From assembly GCA_964570585.1 (NCBI GenBank), contig CAZMYR010000059.1:1-7130 (forward strand): a stretch of DNA of 7,130 nt, given 5' to 3'. Source of the stretch: G020354945 sp964570585. GTDB taxonomy: Bacteria; Omnitrophota; Gorgyraeia; JABMRG01; JAFGKX01. Shown one piece after another: positions 6,501 to 7,130 of this stretch (position 1 is its first letter; each line of letters opens with the position of its first letter). Below the pieces are notes generated by a model. It was given only the letters and a program-made list of their open reading frames with translations, did not search any database and was not told where the DNA came from. The position numbers and the translations under genes are program-made.

Positions 6501-6965
6501 TTTACTTTTACTAAAAAGACCAGCGAGAAGATGGCAATTGTAATATTAGAAGATTTAAAAGGAACTGTTGAAGTGCTTGTATTTCCACGGACATTTAAAC
6601 AGACAGGTAAAAATGTAATAGCGGATGCCATTGTATTTATAAAAGGGACTATAAATTTGCGCGAGGACATACCTAAGATAATTGCTAATGAGGTCTTACC
6701 TCTTGATGAAGCCAGAAAGAAGTATATTCAGGCATTGTCTGTAAAACTATATACGAGGGGGCTTGAAAAGAAGACCTTGCGCCAACTTAATGAGATTTTT
6801 AAAAAGTACAAAGGCAACATACCTGTCTATTTAAATTTTACAACTCAGGATAAACGCCAGCTGCAATTATCCACAGGAAAAGACATATCTGTTTTCCCCT
6901 CAGATGAACTTGTAGAAGAAATAGAGAAGTTATTAGGTCAAGACTGTGTTCATATGTGGGTGTAG
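3522..6965 (+). CDS. dnaE: DNA polymerase III subunit alpha
   Basis: This is the replicative polymerase catalytic subunit, 1147 residues, close to the usual length for the DnaE1 type (E. coli is 1160). The N-terminal PHP domain (1-280) keeps what look like all nine metal ligands: H10, H12, D19, H44, E69, H91, C141, D209 and H211. The polymerase core has GPGRGSAAGS (near 357-366) and the catalytic aspartates D400 and D402 in MPDIDIDF, plus D553 in LLKMDFLGLRTL. Further landmarks are FQLESRGM (near 604), YGIILYQEQVMQI (near 669) and FAGYGFNRSHSAAYA (near 741). The helix-hairpin-helix region lies at about 855-885, an internal clamp-binding motif QLSFF at 908-912, and an OB fold at about 983-1065, before a short C-terminal domain. 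The start at MKSQNFVHLHGHT matches the family. No Shine-Dalgarno sequence is visible in the AT-rich 25 nt ahead. The gene appears intact and monocistronic in view. Confidence 0.97.
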   Translation: MKSQNFVHLHGHTQYSLLDGACLLKELVKLAQAYNMPALAMTDHGNMFGAIEFYLLCKKVGIKPIIGCECYLAPVSRFEKASHGISDSAYHLILLAKDVKGYHNLIKLVSAGYLEGFYYKPRIDKELLAQHADGLICLSACLKGELSHLILSGQLQAAYKTAGQYSDIFAKGNFYLELMDQGMQEQLKVNKALIQMSKDLKLPLVATNDFHYLQKNHAYAHEALLCIQTQTTLDDPNRMRFKTDEFYFKTAEEMANLFKDVPEAISNTIEIANKCNLELDLNQLRLPVFRPPEGKTKEGFLRKLVNEGLKKRYPNPDKSVIERLDYELKVIEQSNFVSYFLIVWDLIRYAKEKGIPVGPGRGSAAGSVVSYCLGITDLDPLKYNLLFERFLNPDRVTMPDIDIDFCYERRDEVIKYVVSKYGKENVAQIITFGTMLAKAVVRDVARVMGFSYAEADKIAKLVPHDLKIKLSDALEQEPELMQMYKSDKRVTRLIDTAFVLEGVTRHASTHAAGVVISQKPLENYLPLFKTADEQITTGYPMGSLERIGLLKMDFLGLRTLTVINEATKIIKRTREIDIYIEKIPLDGRKTYQLLSNAKSIGVFQLESRGMRDLLKKLKPAVFEDIIALLALYRPGPIGSGMLNDFIKRKHGHTHAKYSHPLLEEILKPTYGIILYQEQVMQIVNKLAGFSLSQADILRRAISKKAPEVIQKQRRLFVEGCIKNRIPMNIADKIFSNIEFFAGYGFNRSHSAAYAMISYRTAYLKANFPVEFMAALLTSERDNTDKVVLYIEEAKDMGIEIFPPDVNESYAHFTVAGNSIRFGLTAVKNVGRLAVESIVSARKAHGKFKTLYDFCEHVDLRLVNRKVIESLIKCGAFDNFRLHRSQLVAMMDHALEVADVLQKDRDSGQLSFFDTFEADDTFKKEFQQVPDIKEWPKSQLLAFEKALLGFYITGHPLAKYEKALKMFTAHTTTTLGELRDGQEVSIGGIIAKARFTFTKKTSEKMAIVILEDLKGTVEVLVFPRTFKQTGKNVIADAIVFIKGTINLREDIPKIIANEVLPLDEARKKYIQALSVKLYTRGLEKKTLRQLNEIFKKYKGNIPVYLNFTTQDKRQLQLSTGKDISVFPSDELVEEIEKLLGQDCVHMWV

Positions 6966-7091
6966 AGCATAGCAGCCACCTATTCGCAACTGGAATTTTT
7001 ACCCTTCGGGCACATATTTTATGAACTTCGGAAAAATTAACTCGCCCTCACCTCTTACAAGTTGTTCGGGCTCAGACAGGAATTTTTCTTC
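6966..7091. repeat. Non-coding tail with short direct and inverted repeats
   Basis: No gene is visible here on either strand. ggaattttt occurs as a direct repeat at 6992-7000 and 7079-7087, and an inverted aaaaatt lies at 7032-7038, so 6994-7000 and 7032-7038 could pair. ttcgggc recurs at 7005-7011 and 7065-7071, and cttcg recurs several times. Together with the hairpin that follows, this looks like a structured intergenic repeat unit rather than a decayed gene. Confidence is limited because only one copy is seen. Confidence 0.4.
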
Positions 7092-7120
7092 GTCCCGCCC
7101 TTTTCGCAAAAGGGCGGGAC
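7092..7120. repeat. 13-bp perfect GC-rich hairpin downstream of dnaE
   Basis: gtcccgccctttt (7092-7104) and its exact reverse complement aaaagggcgggac (7108-7120) flank a 3-nt loop, cgc. It lies 126 nt after the dnaE stop. It is followed on the + strand by tcattctcgt and on the - strand by gaagaaaaat. Neither is a good U-tract, so a classical intrinsic terminator is not well supported. It may still mark the 3' end of the dnaE transcript by stabilising RNA, or be the palindromic end of a dispersed repeat. Confidence 0.7.
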
Positions 7121-7130
7121 TCATTCTCGT

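Noticed and set aside
6425..6670. 81-codon minus-strand open frame opposite the dnaE OB-fold region
   Set aside because: It is a shadow of dnaE, with no independent evidence.
1..7130. CRISPR array, tRNA or rRNA genes
   Set aside because: I saw no regularly spaced direct repeats of CRISPR size and no cloverleaf or rRNA-like sequence; almost all the window is coding.

Overview
The window reads as chromosomal DNA from an uncultured, AT-leaning bacterium with a Gram-negative-type envelope: it has surface-polysaccharide genes, a type IV pilin-like gene cluster and a full-length DnaE. The gene mix, and the many short palindromic repeats in and between genes, make me think of Candidatus Omnitrophota (OP3). 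That placement is an impression, not something the sequence proves. All genes lie on the + strand.

Layout. (1) 1-1964: the 3' end of a family 2 glycosyltransferase, followed 14 nt later by a multi-spanning O-antigen ligase/polymerase-like protein; this looks like the tail of a polysaccharide operon. (2) 1962-2059: a good sigma70-type promoter overlapping the ligase stop codon, then a perfect 15-bp stem-loop in the predicted 5' leader. (3) 2060-3426: three tightly packed minor pilin-like genes (PilX-, PilV- and PilW-like). The PilW-like gene carries a one-base frameshift. (4) 3427-3521: a short AT-rich spacer with a plausible promoter. (5) 3522-6965: dnaE, the DNA polymerase III alpha subunit, complete and apparently intact. 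(6) 6966-7130: a non-coding tail with short direct and inverted repeats, ending in a 13-bp GC-rich hairpin.

The most interesting signal is inside the PilV-like gene. An approximately 79-bp segment with 15-bp perfect inverted repeats is flanked by an 8-bp direct duplication (gggtttac), and it sits exactly at the codons for the prepilin cleavage motif. Removing one duplication plus the segment (87 nt, 29 codons) restores a textbook short prepilin leader. As it stands, the reading frame is kept and the cleavage motif is rebuilt at the 3' edge. This looks like an in-frame palindromic mini-element that uses a prepilin signal-peptide sequence as a benign insertion site. A second, unrelated palindromic element is translated as part of the N-terminus of the ligase-like protein. 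Two further palindromes lie between genes, so there are four palindromic units in 7 kb.

Functionally, the first two genes would build and polymerise or transfer a surface glycan. The pilin-like trio would supply minor pseudopilins to a type IV pilus or type II secretion-like machine encoded elsewhere. dnaE is an independent housekeeping gene.
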